DNA of 64,000 bases from Nostoc calcicola FACHB-3891 (lineage in GTDB: Bacteria; Cyanobacteriota; Cyanobacteriia; Cyanobacteriales; Nostocaceae): positions 62,001 through 126,000 of the forward strand of contig NZ_JACJRQ010000008.1 in assembly GCF_014697355.1 (NCBI RefSeq), in the 5' to 3' direction. The notes under the pieces were generated by a model. The model saw nothing but the letters and a program-made list of their open reading frames with translations. It did no database searches and was not told the origin of the DNA. How positions within the stretch are numbered: the stretch's first letter is position 1; each line of letters begins with the position of its first letter. The position numbers and the translations under genes are program-made. Of the stretch, positions 18,801 to 27,124 are shown piece by piece.

Positions 18801-19386
18801 TAGCTTTAGTCCAGATGGCAATATTTTAGCTACAGGTAGTCAGGATTGCTTGGTTAAGTTATGGGATGTGGGTGAAGGTAAATCTATAAAAACTTTGCCA
18901 GGTCACGCTGATGGAGTCTGGTCAGTGAGTTTTAGTCCTGATGGTAAAATGCTTGCTAGTGCTAGTATTGATGGCTTAATTCGATTGTGGGATACCAGCA
19001 ACTTTACTTGCGTAAAAGTGTTGCAAGGTCATACTTCTACTGTATGGTCAGTCAGTTTTAGCCCTGATAGTTCCACCCTAGCATCCGCTAGTTCTGACCA
19101 AACAGTTCGCTTATGGGATATCAATAACTTTACCTGTGTCAGAGTGTTGCATAGTCATAGTAGTGGAAGATGCTCTGTTTGCTTTAATTCTGTTGGTAAT
19201 ATCTTGGTTAATACTAGTCAAGATGAAGTAATAAAGCTTTGGGATGTGGAAACTCTTGAGTGCATTAAAACCCTGAATGTAGATAGCCTTTATGAAGGGA
19301 TGAACATCAGGGGGGTGACTGGGTTAACAGCAGCGCAGCGATCGGCTCTATTGGCTTTGGGGGCGGTGGAAGGTGTAGGTTTTTAG
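15808..19386 (+). CDS. HTH-NB-ARC-WD40 STAND NTPase
   Basis: The ATG at 15808 is preferred over the GTG at 15799 because AGGTGA lies a few bases before it. Numbering from the GTG: residues 5-90 form a helical HTH-like N-terminal domain common to cyanobacterial NB-ARC/WD40 proteins. NB-ARC follows with Walker [10 protein letters not shown] (about 144-152), Walker B CLLILDN and VFTSRE. Then come winged-helix-like helices to about 500, a short pentapeptide-like piece ([13 protein letters not shown]) and fourteen WD40 repeats from about 575 to 1155, enough for two seven-bladed propellers. It is probably a signal-integrating or conflict switch. There is no obvious fused effector, so the N-terminal domain may contact a partner. 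Confidence 0.9.
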   Translation: MKQASKRRRGVILTLKGWEKFRDGKTQVEFNENGGDSFSLEELSDRTRLALHTISRILARLEPVDKSSLQFAFAAFGLELSQSDYTRPSSTLEELETRQANLQYDWAEAPDVSVFFGRSEELFQLQQWILEERCRLVGLIGIGGIGKSTLAVKLGLQIQNEFEVVVWRSLLNAPPVEEQVTNILQSLLSGLQKEIAIPESNDYKLAKLMECLQSNRCLLILDNVETILSGGQVGQCRPGYEGYGQLLKRIGEVPHISCVVFTSREKPKEIVPLEGDRTEVRSLPLKGLNPTEGQQLFQQKGQFTGTEQEWQELIEHYGGNPLALKMVAAGTQELFDGRIAPVLEYVEQGIVIFEDIGDLLERQFQRLSAVEAEVMYWLAINREPVSLSELVADIVTSSSQRLVPSAIKSLLQRSLIEKSGQHFFLQPVVMEYTTQRLVKQVCQQLVGEKSVRLGLFQTHALIKATSKDYIRETQKQLIVQPFLEQLLIELGSQQKLVILLQDVLEQQRHQAAILTGYASGNVINLLAHLQINLQGYDFSNLSIRQAELQRVNLAGVNFQNTAFDRSVFATSLKNIFSLALSPDGKLLATGDMDGQIHLWQVADGKNFLTFKAHESVVWTVTFSPDGQTLASGGHDGLIKFWDTQTGDCLKILDKHTGIVWSVSFSPDGQTLASGSQDSLICLWDVCLGTCLKVLHGHNSWVCSVRFNLDGSILASGSNDCDIRLWNVSEGICIKTLPDHDSRVWSVRFSPDGKTLASGSGDYSVRLWDVRKGTCIKTFQGHKNEVMSVCFSSDGQTIATGSYDSSVRLWNGKLGTCVKIFHGHTSEVYSVIFSLDEQILVSAAQDSSVRMWDVSKGMCVRTLQGHSSGALSVSFNPDDCILAIGSVDGSVRLWDVGSGYCTRILQGHTDWVWSVSFSPDGSKLATCSDDKSIKLWDVISGDCITTINGHSGEVTSVIFSPDGRTLASASRDKSVKLWDIHEHKCVKTLVGHTDPVWSVSFSPDGNILATGSQDCLVKLWDVGEGKSIKTLPGHADGVWSVSFSPDGKMLASASIDGLIRLWDTSNFTCVKVLQGHTSTVWSVSFSPDSSTLASASSDQTVRLWDINNFTCVRVLHSHSSGRCSVCFNSVGNILVNTSQDEVIKLWDVETLECIKTLNVDSLYEGMNIRGVTGLTAAQRSALLALGAVEGVGF

Positions 19387-19436
19387 ATGGTGAGCGATGT
19401 AGGAAGCAAGGAAAGAATACTGATTTTAGTTGGGAG

Positions 19437-22220
19437 TTATTTAAGGCGCCTGCCACACTTTATGCAAAAGTTGGAATTAGCTAAATTATTATGACCGCAA
19501 CTGCTACATAAAATATAATTTGGAACTAACAAGGAATTTTCTGATGGAGTTTCTTGAATAAGTGTTAGATTTTTTTGAGCATAAGAATTAGCGAAATGCT
19601 GACGTAATAGGTCATGCATAAAACGATAACCACCACCAACTCGTTGCAGAAATAGGCGATTGGTGGAGTAATCAAGAAACTTGGCATAGTTCCAAGGAAT
19701 ATAACCGCTAGACCAGAGAATTATGCGCAAAATGAAATGTTTAATGGCAGGGGTTCCACTTCTAGTTATTCCAGTAAGCAGTCCAAGAAATAATGCAGGT
19801 ACTAGGCTAGAAATTAAAGCTTGATTTAGATTAATACTTCGTTGTATAAATTGTTTAATTACAAATATTAATAATGTAGTAAACAAACAACTTCCTGTTG
19901 ATAGAATTATAGTATTGATCGTTGATTGACGAATACCTTGATTAGGAATCATTTTGTTTTGTACTTCTGTACTAGAAATTCCTAAAATCAGCCCTAAACT
20001 AAGCCCAGTAATTATTATAAAAATAAAATTAATTATACTAAATAACGGTACTTCTAAACCTAAAAATGCCATTGTTCTCATCCAAGTTAATCCTAAAATC
20101 AGCCCTAAAATTACCCCATGTAAAGATTTTTTTAAAGAAAATTGTATATTTTCAACTGCTTGAATTTTATCTCCAACTAGTATATAAATGGGACCGAAAA
20201 ATACCCCAGCAATTATCCCATAAAGCGTTCCAAAAATTACCACATTCATCAGACTGTAAGCTTGTCCTCCATTTGTCCCTACAGTCAATCCAAAAATTAC
20301 TCCTTTAATCGACCAAGAAAGTACTCCAAATATTAGCATATAAATAAATAATTTAATACTGATTTTACTATGTTTATTTAAAGTATTATTCAGTTTAATT
20401 TGATTTTCTATCAGTTCTCCAATTAGCCCATAAATTACCCCATAGATCGCCCCATTCATCCCTACATTAAAATTACTATTAATAGTAATTAATGAAGACA
20501 ATATATCGGAAAAAGGAAAATAAAAAATGACAATAGCATAAGAATTAAAATAAGGGTTGACGGTAAAATAACCAGAAATTATCCCAGAGAGTATTCCATA
20601 AATAAGTCCAAATATTAATAATTTTATCCTAATTTGATTAGCATTTTTAAGATGATTATTAGGTTTAAGCTGATTCTCTATAAGTTCTCCAACCAGTAAA
20701 TAAATTACCCCAGAGATTACCCCAGAAGTTAGTTGACCAATATTATAGATAAACAACTCATAAATTAATACAAAAATCACCCCAGAAATTATTCCGAAAA
20801 TCGGACCAAATATCAACATTTGTATACTGATTTTTTGAAACCGATTATTTGATCTAATCTTTTTTGCAATTTGATTTTTTATCTGTTCTCCAATTACTCC
20901 ATGAATCAGTCCATAAATCAATCCAAATATCAGTCCACCAGGTATCAATATCAGCAGTATCATAAATTTGTCATGAGAAAGCAAAAACAGTACATAAAAA
21001 ATAAATCCTACAATCAAGCCAAAAATCAGCCCCAATATAAGTCCCCACATAATTGAACTATAAACAATTTTTTGAATTTTATTTTTTAGATAAATTGGCT
21101 GCATCCCTTCAATTAAAAATTCAGTTGCATTTTCTTTTGTTAACTGATATGCTAACCAACCCAACCATTTCAAAGTATTTTTGTGGTTATATTGTTTTCC
21201 TTTATAAGAAGTTTTTATATTTAACATTTCCTTAATGTAAGCATCAAATAGATATCTCAAACGTTCCTCAGAAGACTTTAATTGCTGCCATTTTGATATT
21301 GATATTTTTTGAGCAGAGAGAATAATAATATTTAATAGAAGCGGTGTTGTTGCTAGTTGTTTTAAATCTTCATTACAGCTAATACTATTCCATAATTGTA
21401 AGTTATCCGTGATTTTTAAATATTGATAAACTTGCTCTTGAGAAAAAGGATGTAATTCTATGGAATTATTTAAATCTAATAAAGCTTCATAACGACAATA
21501 TTCTTGAATGCGACTACAAACAACTACAGGATTAGTCCAATTACTGGGTTCTAGAAATTCATTAATTTTAATAACACATTTTTCTTGACGTTCTACTGCC
21601 ACTTCATCCAACCCATCAAGTAAAGGTATAATTTCTTGACTATCTACTAGCTGTTTACCAATATCTTTCTGCACTCCATATTTTTCTTTTAGCTGCTCAA
21701 CTAACCAATCTTTAATATTTTGATTATCATTTTTCCAAGAAGATAAAGAAAATACCACAGGTATCGGATGTGCTGAGTCATGCTTTGCACGGTTTATTAG
21801 CTCCTCTGCTAGTTTATAAAGCGTAGTCGTTTTCCCAGCACCAGGCTGTCCTAAGATTAATAATCTGCCAGACACTTCTGTCATTTCAAAAATATTAATA
21901 ATTTCTTCATTTTTGAAATGTACTTTACGTTGAAAATTTACCTTCACTTCTAAAGGATATTTTATCTGTTCTGGGTTCTGTTCCATTTCTAGAAGGACAT
22001 AAACTTTGTTGTAAAGAGAAGTATTTATTACTGATTGAATATTTTTATCGACATTTGTTAGTAATTTCTGTCGATACTTAGGATAATTCTTATTCTGATG
22101 CCTAAAATCAAGAGAGACTTGAAAATAATTACCTTCGATATAGTTTCCCTCAATGCACTCATTGTAATTGCCATTTTCAACATGAATATGGCAATTTTCA
22201 GGCTGATTACTCTCTGTCAT
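19437..22220 (-). CDS. NACHT NTPase with repeated membrane modules and C-terminal zinc ribbon
   Basis: A 927-residue STAND protein. Residues 10-35 hold the motif GNYNECIEGNYIEGNYF shared with the small gene upstream. The NACHT domain has Walker A GQPGAGKT (124-131) and Walker B IIPLLDGLDE (197-206). About 450 residues (388-838) are very hydrophobic, with four loosely repeated Gly-rich units in which phrases such as LIGELIENQIK and LLIFGLIYGILSG recur. A helical FMHDLLRQHFA segment and a zinc ribbon (CSSCG...CIKCG, 905-922) end the protein. It lies 67 bp downstream of the gene at 22288 and convergent with the WD40 gene. A membrane-acting conflict or signalling protein is inferred. Confidence 0.88.
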   Translation of the reverse strand: MTESNQPENCHIHVENGNYNECIEGNYIEGNYFQVSLDFRHQNKNYPKYRQKLLTNVDKNIQSVINTSLYNKVYVLLEMEQNPEQIKYPLEVKVNFQRKVHFKNEEIINIFEMTEVSGRLLILGQPGAGKTTTLYKLAEELINRAKHDSAHPIPVVFSLSSWKNDNQNIKDWLVEQLKEKYGVQKDIGKQLVDSQEIIPLLDGLDEVAVERQEKCVIKINEFLEPSNWTNPVVVCSRIQEYCRYEALLDLNNSIELHPFSQEQVYQYLKITDNLQLWNSISCNEDLKQLATTPLLLNIIILSAQKISISKWQQLKSSEERLRYLFDAYIKEMLNIKTSYKGKQYNHKNTLKWLGWLAYQLTKENATEFLIEGMQPIYLKNKIQKIVYSSIMWGLILGLIFGLIVGFIFYVLFLLSHDKFMILLILIPGGLIFGLIYGLIHGVIGEQIKNQIAKKIRSNNRFQKISIQMLIFGPIFGIISGVIFVLIYELFIYNIGQLTSGVISGVIYLLVGELIENQLKPNNHLKNANQIRIKLLIFGLIYGILSGIISGYFTVNPYFNSYAIVIFYFPFSDILSSLITINSNFNVGMNGAIYGVIYGLIGELIENQIKLNNTLNKHSKISIKLFIYMLIFGVLSWSIKGVIFGLTVGTNGGQAYSLMNVVIFGTLYGIIAGVFFGPIYILVGDKIQAVENIQFSLKKSLHGVILGLILGLTWMRTMAFLGLEVPLFSIINFIFIIITGLSLGLILGISSTEVQNKMIPNQGIRQSTINTIILSTGSCLFTTLLIFVIKQFIQRSINLNQALISSLVPALFLGLLTGITRSGTPAIKHFILRIILWSSGYIPWNYAKFLDYSTNRLFLQRVGGGYRFMHDLLRQHFANSYAQKNLTLIQETPSENSLLVPNYILCSSCGHNNLANSNFCIKCGRRLK

Positions 22221-22287
22221 ACTTTAATCTCCGTTATTTTTTTTAATGCAAACGAACAAACATTTTAAATAAAGTTGCAAATAAAAA

Positions 22288-22647
22288 TTACTTGCTTTTG
22301 TTTTTCTGCCAATCTTCTAAAGCAGCAATGACAAAGCTAGCCGCAGGGTGATTTAGGAACTGTTCTAAAGCTTGAGTACCACCTGCTTTTACTGCACTAA
22401 GTACTCTTTTCATCAAAGTAGGGTCATCTTCAATATGTTTGATAGCTTCAGTGGCTATTGTCATTTTTCCAGTAGTGGTATCACTTGGATAAGTCTGCTC
22501 TAACTGTTTGAGCAATTGCTGAATTTCTATTGCTGCTTCTACAAGGTTTTGTTTTTCAGCAGCATAGTAGTTTCCTTGGATATAATCACCTTCAATACGC
22601 TCGTTATAGTTGCCGCTACTAATACGAATATTGCGATTACCAGTCAT
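22288..22647 (-). CDS. small partner protein with GNYNE motif (119 aa)
   Basis: Residues 4-28 (beginning NRNIRISSGNYNE, then RIEGDYIQGNYY) closely match the N-terminus of the NACHT protein encoded just downstream. The remaining 90 residues are helical, with the phrases QLLKQLEQTYP, IATEAIKHIE and VLSAVKAGGTQALEQF; from memory this module is common as a small cyanobacterial protein near STAND genes. No enzyme motif or membrane segment is visible. It is probably co-transcribed with the NACHT gene and may bind it through the shared motif, in the manner of effector-associated domains. Coupling is inference. Confidence 0.78.
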   Translation of the reverse strand: MTGNRNIRISSGNYNERIEGDYIQGNYYAAEKQNLVEAAIEIQQLLKQLEQTYPSDTTTGKMTIATEAIKHIEDDPTLMKRVLSAVKAGGTQALEQFLNHPAASFVIAALEDWQKNKSK

Positions 22648-22941
22648 ATTTTATTTTTACTCCTTGTTAGAAAATTAAGTTTTAGAGTTAATTCTTATAG
22701 ATGTAAGTAAAATCAATTTATACACTTCTGGTGTAAAAACTACAAAAAGTACCAGCAAATTGCTTACAGACTGAACCTAAAGCAATTATATTCAACAAAG
22801 TATAGTGGTGTTGATTCACATAACTAGCTATTTATAAAGTGCAATGGAATTACGTCACAATTCCAGTTTGGGTACTTTCACTGGCTTACACAAGGCAACT
22901 TTAGCAAGTTATTTTCAATTTAAGGCTTTTGTAAACTGGGG

Positions 22942-23116
22942 AGTGCGATCGCCCACATCAACTCCATCACCAAAAGTCCGATCACTCATTGGAAACAGTT
23001 GCTCAGAGTGCGATTGCTGATTTGAGACAGTTTCTCAGAGTGCGATCGCCTATATTAACCTCATCACCAAAAATGCGATCGCTGATTAGACACATTTGCT
23101 CAGAGTGCGATCGCAT
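22942..23116. repeat. HIP1-containing tandem repeat array (65/32/65 bp)
   Basis: Units begin at 22942, 23007, 23039 and 23104, each starting AGTGCGATCGC or one base off. Long units share CATCACCAAAA followed by a second CGATC motif and end in TTGCTCAG. Spacing of 65, 32 and 65 bp suggests a unit and a half-unit. A degenerate further copy (CGTCATCAAAAGTGCG) is at about 23839-23854. The region 22648-23238 is otherwise gene-free and carries the upstream control sequences of the small partner gene. Confidence 0.75.
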
Positions 23117-23238
23117 AAATTGACAGTAATAGGTAGGATAAGTTTTATTGTTGGCGATATACCGTTCGCGCTAGCGTCTCCAAAGGAGAAGGCATTAAGC
23201 TTCGCTTATCGCTTATTTGCGAGAGTTGGCTACTTACT

Positions 23239-23478
23239 TTACTCGTAAAAGAATGGAAAAAGTTGTTCTTCAGGAATGTATTTACTTGCCTGTCTAAAAA
23301 TAGCTTTGCAAGTTCCTGTATCTAACTGCCGATGTAATGGTATTGTTAAAGTCTCTTTTTGTTCTACACCAGAACGACGCAACTTAATATGACTGCCCTT
23401 TTGGCTGTGTACTTCAAAGCCAAACTCACCCAAAATATCAACAATCTCAGCACCTGATAATCTTTTGAGTCTAGGCAT
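23239..23478 (-). CDS. hicA: HicA-type toxin (mRNA interferase family)
   Basis: This 79-residue basic protein has the double-stranded-RNA-binding-like fold of the HicA/YcfA family. The conserved helix SGAEIVDILGEFGF, the catalytic-type His in SQKGSHIKLRR and the later TIPLHRQLDTGT are visible. HicA toxins cleave mRNA when not held by HicB. Its start overlaps the last 8 bp of the HicB-like gene upstream, so translation is probably coupled. Gene order is antitoxin first, the reverse of the classical hicAB order. Confidence 0.88.
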   Translation of the reverse strand: MPRLKRLSGAEIVDILGEFGFEVHSQKGSHIKLRRSGVEQKETLTIPLHRQLDTGTCKAIFRQASKYIPEEQLFPFFYE

Positions 23479-23704
23479 ATTTTAGTTGGAGTTCAAAAGT
23501 TACCATTAGAGAAGGTTTATCTACTAAGCCAAATTCAGTTGGATCTTCGTCTTCTAAATGCAAAGCGACTGCTTCACGAAGGTTATGAACAACTTCATCC
23601 AGAGTCTCTCCCTGAGTTACTACGGAAACTTCTAGACATTCTGCTACGTATCCGTGCTGTTCACCTGGATGAATTACTGCTCTAATATTCTGCTTTAACT
23701 CCAT
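23471..23704 (-). CDS. hicB: HicB-type antitoxin (short form)
   Basis: The 77-residue acidic protein has the HicB partial RNase-H-like fold: EQHGYVAECLEV, then GETLDEVVHNLREAVALHLED. It ends soon after this domain, so the C-terminal DNA-binding region (HTH or ribbon-helix-helix) of longer HicB proteins is absent. Autorepression may therefore be weak or need another factor. The gene overlaps hicA by 8 bp. Antitoxin function is inferred from the family and the pairing. Confidence 0.87.
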   Translation of the reverse strand: MELKQNIRAVIHPGEQHGYVAECLEVSVVTQGETLDEVVHNLREAVALHLEDEDPTEFGLVDKPSLMVTFELQLKYA

Positions 23705-24262
23705 AAGTCATCTTAAGATTCCAAAAAGTCTATTAAGTTAAGTTGTGCTTTTATGCTAAACCATTAACTATGAATAATTCGTATCCGCAACAAATCACAG
23801 CGTAGGCGTAGCCCGTCGTAGACATCGCACACATCCGCCCCGTCATCAAAAGTGCGTAGACGCTTTATTTCTTGTCGCCAGACATCGCTGATTTGACATA
23901 CAGCAGATTGCAAAGGATTGAGGTACAAATAATCGTAGGGAACATGGCTGTGCCCCCAATACGGTTCGGATAAGCAGTATGAACTTCCCTTGTGGTCTGG
24001 GAAAAGGTTAAGGGGTAAGGGGATTTGGATGTATTTGAAACCTTTCCCCTTTCCCCTTTTCCCTTTCCCCTTTTCCCTTTCTCCTTTCCCCTTTCCCCTT
24101 TCCCCTTTAACCGAACCGTATTGGCTTTGCCCCTACCGGTGTACTTGATTTACCTGAAATACACTGTAGTTAGCGAGCAGATTTATTCGTGAAGGTAATC
24201 CAAAATTTAAAATCCAAAATCCAAAACCTAAAATTGTCTGATTAATCTCAAGATTTCTAGCT
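23705..24262. repeat. gene-free stretch with dispersed repeats and a pyrimidine tract
   Basis: The 28-bp repeat CGTAGGCGTAGCCCGTCGTA... at 23801-23828 is identical to that at 28388-28415. A degenerate copy of the HIP1 array follows, then a CCCTTTCCCCTTT tandem tract at about 24041-24107 and an AAAATCCAAAATCC STRR at about 24200-24232. No gene was seen. It ends 20-30 bp before the Mut7-C gene. Confidence 0.75.
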
Positions 24263-25015
24263 ATGGCGATCGCATACTTCTACTTTCACGCAGAGTTGAA
24301 TCATTTTTTACCACGGCATCAAAAGCAAGTGAGAATTTCCCATTTTTTTGATGAGAGAGCCTCCATTAAGGACACGATCGAATCTTTGGGTGTTCCTCAT
24401 CCAGAAATTGATTGTATAAAAGTTAATGATGAATATGTAGATTTTTCTTACATTGTTGCGGATGGAGATATTATCAATGTCTATCCAATTTCTAGTAGGA
24501 GTGATATTACACCAAGTGTTTCTTTGTTACCAAAACCCCTCAGTATTATTCGCTTTGTTTTAGATATTCATTTAGGCAAGTTAGCGACATCTCTACGACT
24601 TTTAGGGTTTGATAGTTTATACCGCAATGACTACGAGGATGAGGAATTAGCAAAGATATCTGACAACCAGGCACGAATTCTCTTAACTCGTGATAAGGGT
24701 TTATTGATGCGTAGTTTGGTAACCTACGGGTATTATGTGAGAAATACTAACCCTGAAAAACAAATCCTGGAAGTGCTGCAACGCTTCGATTTATTTAAAT
24801 TAGTTTCGCCATTTAAAAGGTGTTTGCGCTGCAATGGATTATTAGAATCTGTAGATAAGCAATCGATTGTTGAACAAATACCAGAGAATGTCCGATCGCA
24901 AGTTGAGGAATTCCAGCGCTGTCAAAGTTGCGATCGCGTTTATTGGAAAGGTTCACATTACGAACGATTGCAACAGTTTATTGATGGAGTGCTTGATTCA
25001 AAAACAGGTGACTGA
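24263..25015 (+). CDS. Mut7-C RNase domain protein with N-terminal ubiquitin-like domain
   Basis: Residues 1-85 form the beta-grasp (ThiS/MoaD-like) domain often fused to Mut7-C, ending in DGDIINVYPISSR. Residues about 92-175 are the PIN-like Mut7-C domain, with conserved acidic positions in LDIHLGKLATSLRLLGFD, the DYEDEEL segment and LLTRDKGLL. A zinc ribbon follows (CLRCNG... CQSCDRVYWKGSH). It is likely a ribonuclease of unknown target. Its TGA directly abuts the ATG of the ROK kinase gene, so the two are co-translated. Confidence 0.88.
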   Translation: MAIAYFYFHAELNHFLPRHQKQVRISHFFDERASIKDTIESLGVPHPEIDCIKVNDEYVDFSYIVADGDIINVYPISSRSDITPSVSLLPKPLSIIRFVLDIHLGKLATSLRLLGFDSLYRNDYEDEELAKISDNQARILLTRDKGLLMRSLVTYGYYVRNTNPEKQILEVLQRFDLFKLVSPFKRCLRCNGLLESVDKQSIVEQIPENVRSQVEEFQRCQSCDRVYWKGSHYERLQQFIDGVLDSKTGD

Positions 25016-25990
25016 ATGACATTAATTTTAGCTCTCGATTTTGGCGGAACTAAATTAGCGGCTGCATTAGTAAGCATCGGTGCGAGAGAATGGTTGCGTT
25101 ATGAACGCCGCCTCTCACCAGTGAATGCAAATGCTAACACTGACTTGGAAATAATGCGATCGCTAATTTACTCTCTACTACAAGATACAAAACCGAGTGC
25201 GATCGGTGTGAGTTTTGGTGGCCCTGTAGATGCTTCCACGGGGACGGTGCGACTATCTCATCATGTCGCTGGATGGGAAAATATTCCTCTCAAAGACTTG
25301 TTGGAGGAGGAGTTTGGTGTGAGTGTTGGTGTGGATAACGATGCTAATGTTGCGGCTTTGGGAGAACACCGCTTTGGTGCGGGACAAGGTTACGATAGCT
25401 TGTTTTATATGACTGTCAGCACTGGCGTGGGTGGTGGTTGGATACTCAACGGTGAGCCTTGGCGGGGTGTAGGTGGGATGGCTGGTGAAATTGGACACGT
25501 GGTTGTAGATCCTGCTGGGCCACTATGTTTGTGTGGGAAGCGGGGATGTGTGGAACGTTTGGCTTCAGGGCCTTATATGGCGCAAAATGCTAGGGAAGTT
25601 TTGGAAACCCACAAAGGCGGGAAGGTTTTGAGAGGGTTGGTAGGCGATAATTTAGAGTTACTGACGGGACAGTTGGTAAGTGAAGCGGCGCTGGCTGGGG
25701 ATGATGTGGCTAAGGAAGTTTTGCACAAGGCTGCTTGGGCGCTGGGTGTGGGTATTGGGAATGTAGCGAATTTAATGAATCCGCAGCGCTTTGTGTTGGG
25801 GGGTGGTGTGACGAAGGCGGGGGAGGATTTTTGGCGGGTATTGCGACAGGTGGCGCGGGAGACGGCTTTACCCGAAGTTGATTTTGAAGTTGTACCAGCG
25901 GCGTTGGGTGACGATGCGCCTTTATGGGGGGCTGTGGCGATCGCTTCCATAACGAGCATCTCGAATTGTAAAGTGAACTATTCAGACTAG
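25016..25990 (+). CDS. ROK family sugar kinase (glucokinase-like)
   Basis: This 324-residue cytoplasmic kinase probably phosphorylates glucose or a related sugar. The N-terminal ATP-binding motif is LDFGGTKLAAALV, the catalytic Asp region is GVDNDANVAALGE, and the ROK zinc/signature motif reads GPLCLCGKRGCVERLASG. Another phosphate motif is GGGVTKAGEDFW. The start abuts the stop of the Mut7-C gene without spacing. Length is normal. The substrate cannot be told from sequence. Confidence 0.9.
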   Translation: MTLILALDFGGTKLAAALVSIGAREWLRYERRLSPVNANANTDLEIMRSLIYSLLQDTKPSAIGVSFGGPVDASTGTVRLSHHVAGWENIPLKDLLEEEFGVSVGVDNDANVAALGEHRFGAGQGYDSLFYMTVSTGVGGGWILNGEPWRGVGGMAGEIGHVVVDPAGPLCLCGKRGCVERLASGPYMAQNAREVLETHKGGKVLRGLVGDNLELLTGQLVSEAALAGDDVAKEVLHKAAWALGVGIGNVANLMNPQRFVLGGGVTKAGEDFWRVLRQVARETALPEVDFEVVPAALGDDAPLWGAVAIASITSISNCKVNYSD

Positions 25991-26089
25991 ATGGATTCAC
26001 TAAACCCAAATTCAGAAGGTTATTCCCAATCCAAAATCTAAAATCTAAAATCCAAAATGCTGTTAGTGAACCGTGTGCGGAGCGTATAA

Positions 26090-26731
26090 GTGCAAACAGA
26101 ACTGGTTATTTTTGACTGTGATGGGGTGTTGGTAGACAGCGAGACATTGGGTAATCGTATTCTTGTCGAATTTGTTGCAGAGTTCGGATTAGTACTCGAA
26201 CTTCAAGAAGCTATTTTGTTATTCAAGGGTTGCAAAATGGCTGATTGCGTTGCGGTTATTGAGCAAAGGCTGGGAAAAAAGCTGCCACAAGATTTTGTGA
26301 CTCAGTTTCGTGCCCGCACTGCTGAAGTATTCGAGCGTGAACTACTTCCTATTAACGGCATAGAAGCGGCTCTAGACAAAATAAATTTACCTATTTGCGT
26401 TGCTTCCAGTGGCCCACCGGAAAAAATTAAGTTAGCTTTGCGTGTTACTAATCTGCTACCTCGATTTGAAGGACGCATCTTTAGTTCCTATGAAATCGGC
26501 AGCTGGAAACCAGCACCGAATTTGTTCTTATATGCAGCTAAAAATATGGGGTTTGAAGCTCCATCTTGCACTGTTGTGGAAGATAGCATTTTGGGGGTGC
26601 GTGCGGGTGTTGCTGCTGGGATGAGAGTTTTAGGGTACACCAATCAAAGTGAAGCCACTCTACTTGAAGCATGTGGAGCGCGTGTCTTTGACTCCATGTA
26701 TCAACTGCCTTCTTTGTTATCACATTCTTAA
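26090..26731 (+). CDS. HAD-superfamily phosphatase/phosphoglucomutase-like hydrolase
   Basis: GTG start at 26090; no nearer ATG fits, because the motif-1 strand follows directly. Motif 1 is VIFDCDGVLVDSE with the nucleophile Asp; a cap domain follows; motif 2 is CVASSGPPEKI; motif 3 lies near IGSWKPAPNLF; motif 4 is TVVEDSILGVRAG. At 213 residues it fits the beta-phosphoglucomutase/YfbT/Gph-like group. The substrate is unknown, perhaps a sugar phosphate in view of the ROK kinase upstream. Confidence 0.88.
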   Translation: MQTELVIFDCDGVLVDSETLGNRILVEFVAEFGLVLELQEAILLFKGCKMADCVAVIEQRLGKKLPQDFVTQFRARTAEVFERELLPINGIEAALDKINLPICVASSGPPEKIKLALRVTNLLPRFEGRIFSSYEIGSWKPAPNLFLYAAKNMGFEAPSCTVVEDSILGVRAGVAAGMRVLGYTNQSEATLLEACGARVFDSMYQLPSLLSHS

Positions 26732-26921
26732 AAACAAGATGTAAATTTTCTTGCCTATTCTCTATTCCCTGCGTACACAAGTAAGTTTAAAAATCAAAGT
26801 AGATTACTATATTACTATTGAATACAGTGACGAAATTCTCTAATTGCTTCCAAGGGAGACGATAACAATAGACAACGATTGAGGCGGGATAAATCTAATT
26901 CGGCAAACAACTCACTTTACA

Positions 26922-27105
26922 GAATTCAGGAGTCAGAATTCAGAATGGGCTAAACGCCCCGCTACCGCTAACAGAATTAATTATGTACGACTTGTAGTAA
27001 ATAAACGGGTTTAAGATACCACCGACTCATAGATTTAATGCTGCTTCTAAGTGGTAGATTCCAATCCTTCGCATTTTTGATTCTGACTCCTGAATTCTGA
27101 ATTCT
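26922..27105. repeat. second inverted GAATTCAGGAGTC cassette
   Basis: GAATTCAGGAGTCAGAATTCAG (from about 26922) pairs with its reverse complement at about 27080-27105. The interior begins with GCTAAACGCCCCGCTACCGC, almost the same as at 9639, and includes TATGTACGACTTG, similar to the interior of the cassette at 12935-13214. It fills the gap 26732-27124 between the convergent HAD and proB genes; no gene was seen there. Confidence 0.65.
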
Positions 27106-27124
27106 TATTCAACTTATTTCTATC

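Noticed and set aside
22942..23116. Regular repeats considered as a CRISPR array
   Set aside because: Units are 65 and 32 bp, spacers are themselves repeated, repeats start with HIP1 and no cas gene is present.
25573..25959. Long antisense frames opposite the ROK kinase gene
   Set aside because: Pro/Ser/Thr-rich shadows of a GC-rich coding region; the plus-strand gene has full family motifs.
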